Assembly (NCBI GenBank): GCA_023238725.1
Contig: CM041534.1
Coordinates: 6,570,572 to 6,634,571 of the forward strand
Length of the DNA stretch: 64,000 nucleotides
Source: Scortum barcoo
Lineage: Eukaryota; Chordata; Actinopteri; Centrarchiformes; Terapontidae
Reading direction: 5' to 3'
Each line of letters starts with the position of its first letter. The first letter of the stretch is position 1. Position numbers and translations under genes: made by a program. Below are positions 63,791 to 64,000 of this stretch, piece after piece. The notes beneath the pieces were generated by a model, which saw nothing but the letters and a program-made list of their open reading frames with translations, did no database searches and was not told the DNA's origin.

Positions 63791-63900
63791 ATGATAATAA
63801 TAAAAATGACTATTTATAGAGCACTTTTCAAAACCCACCTTACAAAGTGCTTCACAAACACAACTAAAACAGACAGGTCAGAAAAGCTTTGAGTAGAAAA
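63791..63900. repeat. Possible interspersed repeat fragment
   Basis: TTTATAGAGCACTTTTCAAA followed by TTACAAAGTGCTTCACAAAC resembles a teleost repeat commonly seen with a 'tttatatagcgcttttc ... aaagtgctttaca' pattern. It is diverged, and identification is by memory of the motif only. Confidence 0.35.
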
Positions 63901-64000
63901 ACATGTAATACAGACATCAACAGAAAAACAGATATAATACATAGTTTATTGACTGCAGAGCAACTACAGAATGTATAAAGTAAATAGAGAGTGAAAAGTC

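Noticed and set aside
1..64000. tRNA, rRNA, CRISPR array, bacterial operon or prophage.
   Set aside because: No cloverleaf with A/B boxes, no regularly spaced repeats and no prokaryotic gene organisation; the window is vertebrate nuclear DNA.

Overview
The window is vertebrate nuclear DNA, almost certainly from a teleost fish. Small coding exons are flanked by GT-AG introns, intergenic DNA is AT-rich with many dinucleotide and tetranucleotide microsatellites, and two copies of a teleost-type L2/CR1-like retroposon are present. All five genes encode recognisable vertebrate proteins. I rebuilt each gene exon by exon by checking splice sites and reading phase. Every junction keeps frame and every model ends at a stop codon.

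Layout from left to right. Positions 1042-3889 (+) hold the last three coding exons of a GABA-A receptor beta subunit, best matching beta-4 (gabrb4), with a long AT-rich 3' region that may run to a poly(A) signal near 10365. A roughly 9.5 kb gene-poor stretch follows, containing the two L2-like fragments. Positions 19945-24608 (+) are a complete 7-exon CTX/VSIG1-type immunoglobulin-superfamily receptor (vsig1). Positions 31293-26558 (-) are a complete 7-exon trimethyllysine dioxygenase (tmlhe), convergent with vsig1. About 33.4-37.3 kb is a nested mobile-element zone: a decayed DNA-transposon-like element with degraded ORFs, interrupted by a 682-bp solo LTR flanked by a 4-bp target duplication. 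Positions 38580-47418 (+) are a complete 12-exon MAGUK p55 protein (mpp1). Positions 51712-57661 (+) are a complete 5-exon synaptobrevin (vamp2), whose ATG is split by intron 1. The remainder is vamp2 3'UTR or intergenic DNA.

TMLHE and MPP1 lie at human Xq28, VSIG1 is also X-linked, and GABRB4 is the beta partner of the X-linked GABA-A cluster in birds. The block therefore looks like a teleost equivalent of that ancestral segment. The genes do not form an operon or a single pathway. Two (gabrb4, vamp2) act at synapses, one (mpp1) is a membrane scaffold best known from red cells, one (tmlhe) starts carnitine synthesis in mitochondria, and one (vsig1) is an epithelial adhesion-type receptor.

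The most interesting non-coding signals are these: a REST/RE1-like element with abutting half-sites in CpG-rich vamp2 intron 1; a palindromic CRE upstream of a TATA box at vamp2; a GATA-motif cluster with 10-bp spacing upstream of mpp1; two exact CTCF-core matches; the nested transposon/solo-LTR zone; and an L2-like insertion with an intact 13-bp target duplication. No RNA gene, CRISPR array or clearly undescribed multi-gene system was found.
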